This document shows, piece by piece, positions 44,699-54,435 of a stretch of DNA of 64,000 nucleotides. This DNA comes from Heliopora coerulea (lineage: Eukaryota; Cnidaria; Anthozoa; Scleralcyonacea; Helioporidae): the NCBI GenBank assembly GCA_030142905.1, contig JASJOG010000062.1, positions 1,661,878 through 1,725,877 on the forward strand. The letters are read 5' to 3'. Below the pieces are notes generated by a model. That model saw only the letters and a list, made by a program, of their open reading frames with translations. It did not search any database and was not told where the DNA came from. A program made the translations under genes and the position numbers. Each line of letters opens with the position of its first letter. The stretch's first letter is position 1.

Positions 44699-44704
44699 AA
44701 TAAA
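44699..44704 (+). promoter_or_regulatory. Candidate polyadenylation signal AATAAA
   Basis: AATAAA lies 98 nt after the stop codon at 44601. A second AATAAA is at about 44821-44828. Either could end the fusion-gene transcript. Confidence 0.45.
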
Positions 44705-44954
44705 TTGTTGTTTTCTCAAACATATGTCAGCAAACGTGTATTAGGAAACAAATATGACTGTGTATTAAGCAATGTATTAATTAGCCTAAACTAATTTACG
44801 AACGAGCTTTATATATTAAGTAAATAAACAAATGTTTGCTGGGACATTTGCCCTCTATTTGGATTCAAGAATTTTCTTTGTGTGCTATTTTGGACATTCT
44901 CCTTTTCTTTCGTCGTCATCTTTAGTTATCTTTAGACGTGATATTTATGAAATA

Positions 44955-45065
44955 ATAATAATGATAATGATAGTGATAATTATAATGATGATTATGATAT
45001 TGATAATAATGATGATCGTAATGATGATGATGACGATGACGATGACAATGATGGTGGTAATGATT
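44955..45065 (+). repeat. (ATAATG/GATGAT)n trinucleotide repeat
   Basis: Imperfect AAT/GAT/GAC triplets over about 110 bp. Confidence 0.85.
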
Positions 45066-45277
45066 AGTCTTTACTTAAAAAGAGTGTTAATGAAGTAGCA
45101 ATGTAATCCCTCGCCCTTCAAACTTTCAGGTTTACCGACCGACGTTTTCAAAAGAGAGTTCGAATTAACCAGGTAAATTCGAGCCAAGGGAATGTAAAAT
45201 TCGGTTCGAGTTAGCGGGGAGTTCGAATTAACCGAGTCTGAGTAACATGATAGTAAATGATAGCCGCAGATGATTGA

Positions 45278-45806
45278 CGATTTCATGATGGCAAACATAA
45301 GTGGATGACGGTGAGAGAAAGCGAACACGAGATTTAATCGGCAAAATGAAATAATCGGAGGCGAAGAAGAGTTAACGAAGCTGTATAAGTGCTGAACGTG
45401 AAACTTGAATTTACAGAGAAGCGCAAAACCCAAAAGTTGTGAAAATGCAACTTTTGGCCTTTAAGGTCCCAGTCGGATCTTACAGTCGAGGTACCTGGCC
45501 ACTCGAGATTTTCATCCATCAGAATTGTTCACTTACAATAAGCAGTCGAGTGAAAATGCTGAAAATACTCTTCACTCAATCGGCATTCCCACATCATAAA
45601 TACTGAACTCGTGGGCATGCTTTCGGCAACGGCCTCCGTAGCTCAGTTGGCAGAACATCGCACTAGACTTTCGAAGTCGCAGGTTCGATTCCCAGCAAAA
45701 AGGCCAAAATTGCATTTTCGCAACAGGTCTCGGTTGGGTGTTAAAGTCGAGATACCTGGGCACTCGAGATTTTCCTTCATCAGAATTGTTCACTTACTCC
45801 ATGTAT
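45278..45806 (+). repeat. Left arm of a long inverted repeat, with tRNA-derived SINE (family 3)
   Basis: About 530 bp nearly identical, inverted, to 49660-50190. It contains a tRNA-like segment (45631-45705) with perfect box A (TAGCTCAGTTGG, 45639-45650) and box B (GGTTCGATTCC, 45682-45692), GGCC/GGCC acceptor ends, and the loop TTTCGAA that would read as an Arg-UCG anticodon. The poorly pairing 3' acceptor and the long conserved non-tRNA flanks argue for a SINE. Confidence 0.85.
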
Positions 45807-45830
45807 ATATATATATATATATATATATAG
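45806..45830. repeat. (TA)n microsatellite
   Basis: A short TA run between the SINE arm and the Penelope palindrome. Confidence 0.85.
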
Positions 45831-45857
45831 TAGTAAGATTTTGCTTAAGAGTGTATG

Positions 45858-45899
45858 GTTGCTACTCCGAGTTTCATGCGTATGCGATCTTCAGGCAAC
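45858..45899 (-). ncRNA. Hammerhead-like motif, Penelope tail type (copy c)
   Basis: Minus strand: stem I GTTGC/GCAAC (perfect), core CTGAAGA (which fits CUGANGA), poorly paired stem II TCGCATACGCAT, GAAA, stem III ACTC-G-GAGT, then A. The fold is preserved except for stem II. Confidence 0.5.
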
Positions 45900-46384
45900 T
45901 GAAACAGCGTCGATTCATTGTCTCCTTTTTCTCTGTTCATTGACGTCATGGTTTGCGTGGGTTGGATGACTCATCGCTATTGTCCTCGTGTGGCTTGTCT
46001 TTGAGATGAGAAATCTGTTCCGGTGTCTGTACTTTGAGACGATCTCCGATCTTTTGTTGAGAAGGTTCTTTAGGTGGTTTTTTAGGCGTGCTTTCATAAT
46101 GCAAAGCTTTTCCTCCAGGCAAAGGTTACATCTTTTTGCTCCGCTTGTGTAGGCCGCGGCTCTTTTCAAAGGAAAAGCTTTGCATTATGAAAGCACGCCT
46201 AAAAAACCACCTAAAGAACCTTCTCAACAAAAGATCGGAGATCGTCTCAAAGTACAGACACCGGAACAGATTTCTCATCTCAAAGACAAGCCACACGAGG
46301 ACAATAGCGATGAGTCATCCAACCCACGCAAACCATGACGTCAATGAACAGAGAAAAAGGAGACAATGAATCGACGCTGTTTCA

Positions 46385-46426
46385 GTTGCCTGAAGATCGC
46401 ATACCCGTGAAACTCGGAGTAGCAAC
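46385..46426 (+). ncRNA. Hammerhead-like motif, Penelope tail type (copy d)
   Basis: Plus-strand partner of the previous motif: GTTGC, CTGAAGA, TCGCATACCCGT, GAAA, ACTC-G-GAGT, A, GCAAC. It differs from the minus copy only within stem II. Predicted cleavage follows A46421. Confidence 0.5.
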
Positions 46427-46518
46427 CATACACTCTTAAGCAAAATCTTACTACATTTAAGCTCTGCCCCATATGGTATCGAGCACTCTTGGAATCATCG
46501 TAAACATTATCATCTCAG

Positions 46519-46519
<1 letters not shown>

Positions 46520-46557
<38 letters not shown>
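46520..46557. repeat. (TA)n microsatellite
   Basis: A TA run next to the Penelope tail. Confidence 0.9.
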
Positions 46558-46558
<1 letters not shown>

Positions 46559-46559
46559 G

Positions 46560-46737
46560 GCTTATTTAAGGCCGTAGATATCGACAGTTTCCTCGAGAAA
46601 TGTTGATGACTTTTAAGTTCACAGAAGAACTGTTAAAGTAAATGGTTTGAACCTGGGAAAATCGTGACAGGTTTGTGGAAGTCGATCGTTCAGGTTAGTG
46701 TAGTCTTGACAAATATTGTTGGTGGTTTAGGGATAGG
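46560..46737 (-). repeat. Repeat family A, left copy abutting TTAGGG array
   Basis: Inverted relative to 49010-49170. It contains AAAGTAAATGGTTTGAACCT, GGGAAAATCGTGACAGG and GTTAGTGTAGTCTTGAC, and ends in GTTGGTGG just before the telomeric array. Confidence 0.8.
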
Positions 46738-46945
46738 GTTAGGGTTAGGGTTAGGGTTAGGGTTAGGGTAAGGGTTAGGATAAGGGTTAGGGAAAGGGTT
46801 AGGGTAAGGGTTAGGATAATGGTTAGGGTAAGGGTTAGGGTAAGGATTAGGATAATGGTTAGGGTAAGGGTTAGGGTTAGGGTTAGGGTTAGGGTTAGGG
46901 TTAAAGTTAGGGTCGGGGTTGGGGTTGGGGTTGGGATTGGGGTTG
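46738..46945 (+). repeat. Interstitial telomeric array (TTAGGG)n, variant-rich
   Basis: TTAGGG with TAAGGG, TAGGATAAGGG and finally TTGGGG variants. Read on the other strand it gives pure Leu/Thr repeats, which are artefacts. Confidence 0.95.
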
Positions 46946-47160
46946 GTGTAATAGATTGCATGTTATTGTTATTGTTAATTTAAAAGAGACGTCATATCGT
47001 ATAGACAATCTGATTGGACAATTAGTTAACGAGCTGTCGTTTTACCGTTGATCAGAGGAGACTGCGAGCGGGAACAGAAGATTTGTGTATATATGTATAT
47101 GTATGTAATAAAGCTATAGAAACAACAAGGCCTTAAGACTCTTTAAGACGGAACTTTTAT
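46946..47160 (+). other. Spacer between telomeric arrays; possible solo-LTR-like segment
   Basis: About 215 bp of unique sequence, with TATA-like TATATATGTATATG and AATAAAG about 35 bp later, then AACAACAAGGCC. Promoter and polyadenylation motifs this close together resemble an LTR R region, but I cannot identify matching TG...CA ends or a target duplication. Confidence 0.25.
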
Positions 47161-47680
47161 AGTTGGGGTTGGGGTTGGGGTTGGGGTTCGGGTTGGGGTT
47201 CGGGTTCGGGTTCGGGTTGGGGTTCGGGTTCGGGTTCGGGTTTGGGTTAGAGTTCGGGTTAGGGTTAGCGTTAGGGTTAGGGTTAGGGTTAGGGTTAGGA
47301 TTAGGGTTAGGGTTAGGGTTAGGGTTAGGGTTAGGGTTAGGGTAAGGATTAGGGTTGGGGTTCGGGTTGGGGTTCGGGTTCGGGTTCGGGTTGGGGTTCG
47401 GGTTCGGGTTCGGGTTCGGGTTTGGGTTAGAGTTCGGGTTAGGGTTAGCGTTAGGGTTAGGGTTAGGGTTAGGGTTAGGATTAGGGTTAGGGTTAGGGTT
47501 AGGGTTAGGGTTAGGGTTAGGGTTAGGGTAAGGGTTAGGGTAAGTGTTAGGGTAAGTGTTAGGATTAGGGTTAGGGTTAGGGTTAGGGTTAGGGTTCGGT
47601 TAGGATTAGGGTTAGGGTTAGGGTTCGGTTAGGATTAGGGTTAGGGTTAGGGTTCGGTTAGGATTAGGGTTAGGGTTAGA
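47161..47680 (+). repeat. Interstitial telomeric array with TTGGGG/TTCGGG/TTAGGG higher-order repeat
   Basis: A block of TTGGGG and TTCGGG variants followed by TTAGGG is repeated: the ~170 bp pattern at 47172-47340 recurs at 47355-47530. This is a higher-order duplication of variant telomeric repeats. The end has GTTCGGTTAGGATTAG units. Confidence 0.95.
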
Positions 47681-48840
47681 TGACAGCCGCCAAGGCTGTC
47701 GAAAAGTATACAATTAAGTTCATATTAAAACGAGGCTCACTGGTGAAGGAGATGAGAAGTGGTTTGAAAGAATATTAAAGAGTAAAAAGTAGTGAAGTTA
47801 TGGTATTTTCTTAAATAGCTCGTTTAGCTATATTTCCTTAAAACTTTTTCCTGTAAACTTTTCGAGCTTGAAGTGGCAGCCTCGTTTGCACATTCACTTA
47901 TCCAGATATCGCTAAGTCGCAAGAACTTGTGCAATATGATCCATCAGACTAGACTATATAGAAAATATAGTGCTACATTTTATGGACGGAAATCTTCCAA
48001 CTGTTTACGTTTTCTAACTGCACTAAACTAATTTGCAGAACAAAGATCTACGACTGAGCTATTTTACAAAATTATTGAGGTAGAATTCTGTATAAAAGTC
48101 CGTTTAATGGGAATTATTAAAAAAGCAGAAAAGATTTGATGACAATTTTATTGTTAGCATCTGAGACATGAAATGTTTTCAGGTGATTGACATACTGCTG
48201 AGATTTACCAAGTACCTTTTGCTGCAAAAGAACGCATTTTACCCTGCAACTTGCTAAATAAATGTAAATTGAACCCTCCTTTGTGACACTAATATTGCGC
48301 TCCGTGCAATTGAAATGTATATTCATTGCAGCATATTGTGGCGATGAAAAGCCACACCCATACATGCAATATAGCCATTGAATATTACAGCCTGATTCAC
48401 CATAGTGAAATTACTGTAAGAGGCTGTTAGTATCAGACATTCTCAATTACAAGCGACAGGCCAGTGGGCACTCAAAAAGTCACAGTTTCCCGGTGTTCTT
48501 AAGTGCGCAAATTCCCTCTATATATACCAACGGGATTGTGCGTTATTTTCATTCAGTTGAAGTTCATGAAAGTATTTTAAAATCCGTCAAAACGAGTCTT
48601 CTTAATCTCTGTTGTATATATACACGTATTCGCTTTTAGTCCAAGAGTCATTTTAGTCAGTCCTACGGCTTATAGAAAAATTCAGTGGACATCTTTACCA
48701 AGATCTGGAGTCCCAAACGTAATCTTGTAACAACAGTTCCTCTTAAATAACTGTGGAAGCTCATCGTAAAGGTTAGTGTAGTCTTGAGAAAGACTGTTGG
48801 TCGAAGTGACTGAAGTTTCGACAGCATTGGGGGCAGTCAT
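47681..48840. other. 1.16 kb insert between opposing telomeric arrays, hairpin-GAAA at both ends
   Basis: At the left boundary, TTAGATGACAGCC pairs with GGCTGTC and is followed by GAAA (47673-47706). At the right boundary the minus strand reads TTAGATGACTGCC...TGTCGAAACTTCAG (48808-48842). Both read from telomere into insert. Repeat family A sequence (GTTAGTGTAGTCTTGAG) lies inside the right end. The centre (47710-48750) has no recognised coding region. Confidence 0.5.
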
Positions 48841-48852
48841 CTAACCCTAACC

Positions 48853-48906
<54 letters not shown>

Positions 48907-49012
48907 ACCCTAACCGTAACGCTAAACCCTAAACCCTAACCCCTAACCACTAAACCCTAACCCCTAACCCCTAACCCCTAAACCCTAAACCCTAACCCTA
49001 ACCCTTACCGAC
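48841..49012 (-). repeat. Interstitial telomeric array (CCCTAA)n
   Basis: CCCTAA with CCCTAAA and CCCCTAA variants, on the opposite strand to the arrays at 46.7-47.7 kb. The two orientations face each other head to head across the 1.16 kb insert. Confidence 0.95.
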
Positions 49013-49170
49013 CAACCATATTCCTCAAGACTACGCTAACCTGGACAATCAACTTCCACAAACATGTCACGATTCTCCCAGGTTCAAACCATCTACTTTA
49101 ACAGTTCTTCTGTGGACTTAAAACTCATCACTATTTCTCGAAGAGACAGTTGATGTGTATGACCTTAAAT
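49013..49170 (+). repeat. Repeat family A, right copy
   Basis: CAAGACTACGCTAACCTGG, CACAAACATGTCACGATTCT and CAGGTTCAAACCATCTACTT are the inverse of 46560-46737. Confidence 0.8.
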
Positions 49171-49191
49171 AAGGCGTATATATCTATAGAT

Positions 49192-49600
49192 GTATGATGA
49201 AAAGTTTGTTCTCAAGCTTTTATCTCAGAAAATTTCTGAGCTCCGCAAAGGGAATCGAACCCGTGTCCCCCGATTGCCGGTACGGTTGTTTTACCATTAG
49301 ACTATAGGGTCTCAGACGGCAAGCATGATGTTAATTAGAGACCTGGTTCGTAATATTGATATGCCTCTTTCATACTTGAAAGCTGAACATACCTGTAATG
49401 TGATATTAAGAGGCATATCAATATTACGAACCAGGTCTCTAATTAACATCATGCTTGCCGTCTGAGACCCTATAGTCTAGTGGTAAAACAATCGTACCGG
49501 CAATCGGGAGACACTGGTTCGATTCCCGTTGGGAAGCTCAGAAATGTTCTGAGATAAAAGCTTGAGAACAAACTTTTTATCATACATATATCCAAGCTTA
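49192..49600. repeat. Palindromic pair of tRNA-derived SINEs (family 1, second site)
   Basis: Minus copy at about 49192-49390 and plus copy at about 49405-49600, matching the palindrome at 15990-16440. Box A and box B are conserved in both. They meet at AAGAGGCATATCAATATTAC. Confidence 0.85.
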
Positions 49601-49659
49601 CAAACATCTACATTTAGTAAGATGAAATTTACTCATATCTATATATATATATATATATA

Positions 49660-50190
49660 TACATGGAGTAAGTGAACAATTCTGATGAAGGAAAATCTCG
49701 AGTGCCCAGGTATCTCGACTTTAACACCCAACCGAGACCTGTTGCGAAAATGCAATTTTGGCCTTTTTGCTGGGAATCGAACCTGCGACTTCGAAAGTCT
49801 AGTGCGATGTTCTGCCAACTGAGCTACGGAGGCCGTTGCCGAAAGCATGCCCACGAGTTCAGTATTTATGATGTGGGAATGCCGATTGAGTGAAGAGTAT
49901 TTTCAGCATTTTCACTCGACTGCTTATTGTAAGTGAACAATTCTGATGGATGAAAATCTCGAGTGGCCAGGTACCTCGACTGTAAGATCCGACTGGGACC
50001 TTAAAGGCCAAAAGTTGCATTTTCACAACTTTTGGGTTTTGCGCTTCTCTGTAAATTCAAGTTTCACGTTCAGCACTTATACAGCTTCGTTAACTCTTCT
50101 TCGCCTGAGGTTATTTCATTTTGCCGATTAAACCTCTTGTTCGCTTTCTCTCACCGTCATCCACTTATGTTTGCCATCATGAAATCGTTA
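49660..50190 (-). repeat. Right arm of the long inverted repeat, with tRNA-derived SINE (family 3)
   Basis: Inverted, nearly identical partner of 45278-45806, preceded by (TA)n at 49638-49660. The tRNA-like part lies at 49761-49835. Homology stops at about 50190 (GAAATCGTTAATCAG). Confidence 0.85.
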
Positions 50191-50880
50191 ATCAGTGAAC
50201 TTCGAAAGTGTGAAGGATTATCCACGACAAACTACCGGCGACCCGCGGCAATTTGCCCGCGACCTGCGTCTATATACCTGCTCCCCGCTCCCCACTCCGT
50301 TTAGATCATCCCGTCTTCAGCATCCTGTGGCGAGGATGATGCAATAAGTTATAGGCTGCCGTGACCATCATCTTTATTTGGAAGTTAGCCGCGCTTTAAC
50401 AGCAAAGCTGTTTTATCTTTTTAGTTTCACCTGATGTTAATTCATGAGGAGAAACTTTCCAAGTGTTTGCCTGTCTCGAATTCACACAAGGATAGATAAA
50501 TTAACAAACGGATCACCAGTCAAGACGGACAATCCGTCCCTAATGTGAGAACGGCTAACGACACGGTTCGCTGTTTAGTAAAACAGATGCCTTTAGTCTA
50601 CGATGAAAACATTTGCACAATTAATAATTTCATATTCCATTTAAAAAACCTAAAGACTGTCCAAGATAAATAGGATTTCTATAATAAACATCTATGGCAA
50701 CTCATGCTCGTCCCCAGGTACTTCCCCCCTTTCCTACGATATTCACTAGCTTTCTCACATGAGAAACGTTTCTCTATCTTACTCTTTCTCCCCCTCATAT
50801 CCCTTCTCCTCTCCTGTCACTCTCATTCCTTCTCCTCTTCTCTTGTTTCCTTGCAGAACAGCTTGATGACTAAGTTGCTT
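50191..50880. other. Intergenic, nothing recognised
   Basis: Unique sequence with a CT-rich stretch (50720-50860). No coding or RNA motif that I can support. Confidence 0.4.
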
Positions 50881-50886
50881 ACTAAC

Positions 50887-50915
50887 CAGGGGCGGATCCA
50901 GCAAAAAGTTTGAGT
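50887..50915 (+). repeat. hAT-like terminus, unpaired
   Basis: CCAGGGGCGGATCCAGCAAA has the CAGGGGCGGATCCAG consensus of many hAT ends. I could not find a matching inverted end or an 8-bp duplication, so at most this is one end of a truncated element. Confidence 0.3.
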
Positions 50916-51820
50916 GTAGTTTGATGATATCACAAGATGTATGACGTCATAGTTGGTGAATGACGTCGAAGTTCATATTTGATAGTATTATCGCCAAGAA
51001 GGGTTACGAAAATTTATACGAAGGTTTGCAAGGTGCAGCAAATCAGGAGTAACCAAATAAGTGAAAGTTCAATAACATTTCCTGCGATAAACAATTATTA
51101 TCATTAGCGTCTAATTCGAATATTGCCGCTTTAGTCCTAAATTAGTGTAGTTATATAGTCGAAGTCAGAAGCAAACACAGTTCAAAAGCAACAGATGTAA
51201 AAACCATAATATTTGAAAGTCTATAGCGCGACGCGGTAGCCATTAGGAAAACTTAAACATTATAAAGGTTTCCACGATTCGAGCCCACGATTAATTCGTT
51301 GTGCTATTAAAATTAATATTTTGTTTAAAACCTGGATTTAACCAAGAATTGAATGTAATCATTCAAGAGGCAAAGGTTGATGCACTGCTATAAAACATTA
51401 ACGGCACACGAAAGTGTTGACTCCCAAGTTTAGGGCTGGGGTTTCATGAAGATAGTCGTTAAATATCGAATTATGAACAAGGTTGATTCAGGGTTGTTTG
51501 ATCACCAACAAACGAAAGCTCGTTCACTTACCTTACTGGCCGGAGATCACTGGACCATTTCCTTTGGCCTTTGAGAAACTGGAGATCACTATTCGGAGAA
51601 ACATCTTGCATAATTAAAATTTTATTTTTCCTAATGTATACTAGAATGGTATTAATGGTCGTCTGTTGGCGCTACAGAATACCCTTTGATGCACATGGTT
51701 GCATATCTACGCTAATGAATGTCACCTTCCATGCAAAAATTTTAATTGGGTGTGACAAAAGCATTGATGAGTATCGATTCATTAAAATGAATGCATTTTC
51801 GGGTTTATGAGTTTGAGGTT
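50916..51820. other. Intergenic, nothing recognised
   Basis: AT-rich unique sequence. Short open frames have no family resemblance. Confidence 0.4.
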
Positions 51821-52010
51821 GGCGCTAATGATAGTATATTTTCTGGTAATGAAGAGCAAAAGGTGTAAAGATGTCAGACGATGGAATATAGTAATTTGAT
51901 TCAGTTATAACTCGTGTGGCTCTTTTTTGTAATTTATATAATTCGTTCAGGTGTGAGCTAGTTCCATCATTCCAAACATTTGAGCAGTAATTGAAATGGG
52001 GTATCATCAG
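51820..52010 (-). pseudogene. Non-LTR retrotransposon RT C-terminal relic
   Basis: The minus strand reads MIPHFNYCSNVWNDGTSSHL, then NELYKLQKRATRVITESNY and SSDIFTPFALHYQKI. This is the PHFxYCSxVW...LQKRAxRVI thumb-region motif of CR1/jockey LINEs. About 60 codons remain. Confidence 0.8.
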
Positions 52011-52124
52011 AGCATTTTACATTCTAATTAAAGTCTCTTGTGGACCAAACTGCTTCGCCATTTTTAACAAGCCAATATTTTTCCAAATGTTTTTGCCCTG
52101 CTCGTCGTTGTGTTTATCCCATTT

Positions 52125-52650
52125 CACGACTCGACTCTACCCGACTTGAGTCTGCCTCTGAGAGATTTGAGTCTTGAAAAATGCCGTAAAATATTTTATC
52201 TTGAAGCGATAAAGACGAAATGTTTTGCGGTAGTCAGTAATGCCTGGCGAAAAACAATACGTGTTCTACTGATTAATATCAAAATCGCTCGATAAACTAT
52301 TATCAAATAACTACTGAACAGCATACCTAAGCCAAGCAGATCAACTTCGTTGTACATATTCTCAATTATTTTATTCAGTCTGCTTCATATTAATGTTCTA
52401 CTATTCTGTTATTTATCTGTTTATTTATTTTTGGAAATAAAGTCTGTTGGTTAAAAAACCTCTCAAAATTTAGTGACTTGAATTGACTCGACCATGACAA
52501 GTAACTTGACTCGAGTCGACTCGAGAATACCTTGATTAGACTCGACTCGACACAAACTTGAAATGTTAGTGAATCGACTCGACTTGACTCATTGGCTCTT
52601 TAAATGACTCGACTTGACTCGAGTCATAATATTTAGTGACTCGTTAAAAC
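52125..52650. repeat. GACTCGACTT-type degenerate repeat
   Basis: Two clusters (52125-52175 and 52480-52650) of GACTCGACTTGACTCGAG-like units. Many are locally self-complementary because CTCGAG and TCGA recur. The middle (52180-52470) is AT-rich and featureless. Confidence 0.7.
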
Positions 52651-53500
52651 ACTGTTGATAGCTTCCTTTTGATTCCAGCCAGATGCGTTGGAACCAACAA
52701 ATTGTTGGGGAGCACAACCCACCTGTTGAGGGTCCATAGGCATGCGACTCCCAAGAGGGTTTTTTTTTTTTGTTTTTTGTGTTATTTTTAGGCTTTGAAA
52801 CGCAGTTTCCTGCATTTTGACAGCAGCTTCGCAAAAGAATATAAAGATCATAAACAAATGATTACAAATGATCAACTACATCATAAAAAAAGAGCGACCG
52901 TCCAAAGTATTCGGGGGCATGATCCCCAGTTCTATTATTGGGGGGCACATGTACCTCAGCCACCCCTGCTTCATACGCCTATGACTCTAGTGTAATTTAA
53001 ATATCTATCAATATAAGTTCACCATTTAATGAAATTACCGTTTTTTGTTTATCATTCATCTCCTCTTCTTCTTACTGTTCTTCTTCTTCTTCTTCTTTCC
53101 CCTCTAGTGCTCCTTCTTCTCCATCGTTTTCTACTTTTAGTTTCTTGTTCATCCCAAATGTATCGAAATGAACAAGAATGTACCGAATATCAAATCCGGA
53201 ACACCAACTGGGAGTCCATGATTCTCACTCCCCCTGCGAGACTGCTTGCAATTATTGAATCGAAATAACAGAAACAAAAAATTTTTGTATTTGCCGTAAT
53301 CTATATTTTCTGTGTTTTCAGCTCAGTCAATATTTGATGTTTCCTCAGACTTCCTTCGACTGAATTATTTTTGGGGCGTTCGACATCCCTATGTAGCTTC
53401 TAAACTGTCAATTACTTTAATACTATTTTCGGCGTACTAAATATATTCAACAGCCAATTAAAAACACACAATGCGCACAAATCACTAAACCTAATTATTG
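52651..53500. other. Intergenic with (TTC)n
   Basis: No gene recognised. A TTC/CTT-rich run lies at about 53061-53140. The CATAGGC-type sequences at 52737 and 52978 resemble transposon ends but lack a target duplication. Confidence 0.4.
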
Positions 53501-53504
53501 ATTA

Positions 53505-53580
53505 TACTCGTAATCAGAAGGTTACGGGTTCGATTCCCGTCAGGGACTCAGAAAGTTTTTCTGAGAGAATAGCTTGAAAG
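53505..53580 (+). repeat. tRNA-derived SINE fragment (family 2)
   Basis: TAATCAGAAGGTTACGGGTT then CGATTCCCGTCAGGGACTCA and GAAAGTTTTTCTGAGAGAA: T-arm, acceptor and tail of the 34.4 kb SINE. The 5' half is missing. Confidence 0.8.
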
Positions 53581-54361
53581 TTTAAAAATAGTTTGAAACA
53601 TTCTTCATGCAAAATCACTCTGTCATAATGATAACATCGTAATAAATTTGACGTCATAAAATGCTCACGGGGTTCAAACTATTTCATTGCCCGAGCTCTA
53701 AAGCCTCTGCCTACTCTTTTTACTGTGTTGTTGTGCCACTTTTAATTTGTGTACAATCAGCGACAAGACACCTTAAGATACTTTGAATTTTTGACCCTGA
53801 TTTAGCATGAGTTATAGGTTTTATTTGAAAATCAACACTTTTCTAGGGCCCCCTTCACGGTTTGTGTATTGTTGACTGGAAGAATCAGTGTAGTTCATTA
53901 AAAGTTAGCCTATTTTGAGTTTGCCCACAAAATCAGAAGAGTCCAGAGTAAATCGGGAATTAAAGTCTCTGTTAAAGGGTTTAAAGGAATCTTCTAAGCT
54001 TCCGTTTTGGCAAGATAACAGAAAAACTGTAAATTTTGGGTACAGAGAATGAAAAAAACAAAACAGCATGGCCATGAACGAGGGAATTTTTTGTCTACAT
54101 TTCGACATTCAGACGAGTTTCATTTTGCAACAACCTTTCTTAGGGCACCACCAGTTCAAAATGCCGAAATTTTCACGATCAAATCGATATTATTGGAAAC
54201 TACAACGGAGGAATACTTGATGGATGAGTTGCAACCAGCTCTCGTAAACGACAATCTCAACACCGTTTATTTTACATTGTTTTGAACGTCCGATGAGGGA
54301 CCATTCAAGACAGGGAATAAAATAAAACTACCGCGTATTGTAAGTGACCCTACTGCAAGCT
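53581..54361. other. Intergenic, nothing recognised
   Basis: Unique AT-rich sequence. Small frames at 53905-54108 (minus) and 54049-54285 (plus) overlap and show no family resemblance. Confidence 0.4.
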
Positions 54362-54435
54362 TAACCCTTTCCTGTCCAAGAGGTCTCCCATTGACGAGTA
54401 AAAATCACCTGGCGTTTGGTAGAGTAAAACACCAA
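54362..54435 (-). repeat. Short repeat fragment (CTGGCTAACGCCAG family), inverted
   Basis: AACCCTTTCCTGTCCAAGAG, GTCTCCCATTGACGAGTAAA and ACCTGGCGTT: the inverse of the copies at 10881 and 19991. Confidence 0.55.

Larger units (their letters stand above)
45830..46455. repeat. Palindromic Penelope-like C-terminal fragment with paired hammerhead-like tails
   Basis: The arms 45830-46120 (minus) and 46160-46455 (plus) are inverted copies. Both encode CNLCLEEKLCIMKARL or EKLCIMKARLKNHLKNLLNK, then RSEIVSKYRHRNRFLISKTS, the C-terminal tail of a GIY-YIG Penelope protein, followed by a stop. The 3' tails point outward and each carries a hammerhead-like motif. Confidence 0.85.

Noticed and set aside
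45631..45705. tRNA-Arg gene
   Set aside because: Box A and box B are perfect, but the acceptor stem is half-paired and the same unit recurs inverted with long flanks at 49.8 kb.
46695..47345. Open frames of Leu/Thr or Gly/Leu repeats
   Set aside because: They are translations of telomeric repeats.
49684..49720. Hammerhead from TCTGATGAAGGAAAATC
   Set aside because: CTGATGA is followed at once by GGAAAA with no stem II and no matching stem I.
52736..52985. Transposon with CATAGGC ends
   Set aside because: The two ends match over only seven bases and the flanks show no target duplication.
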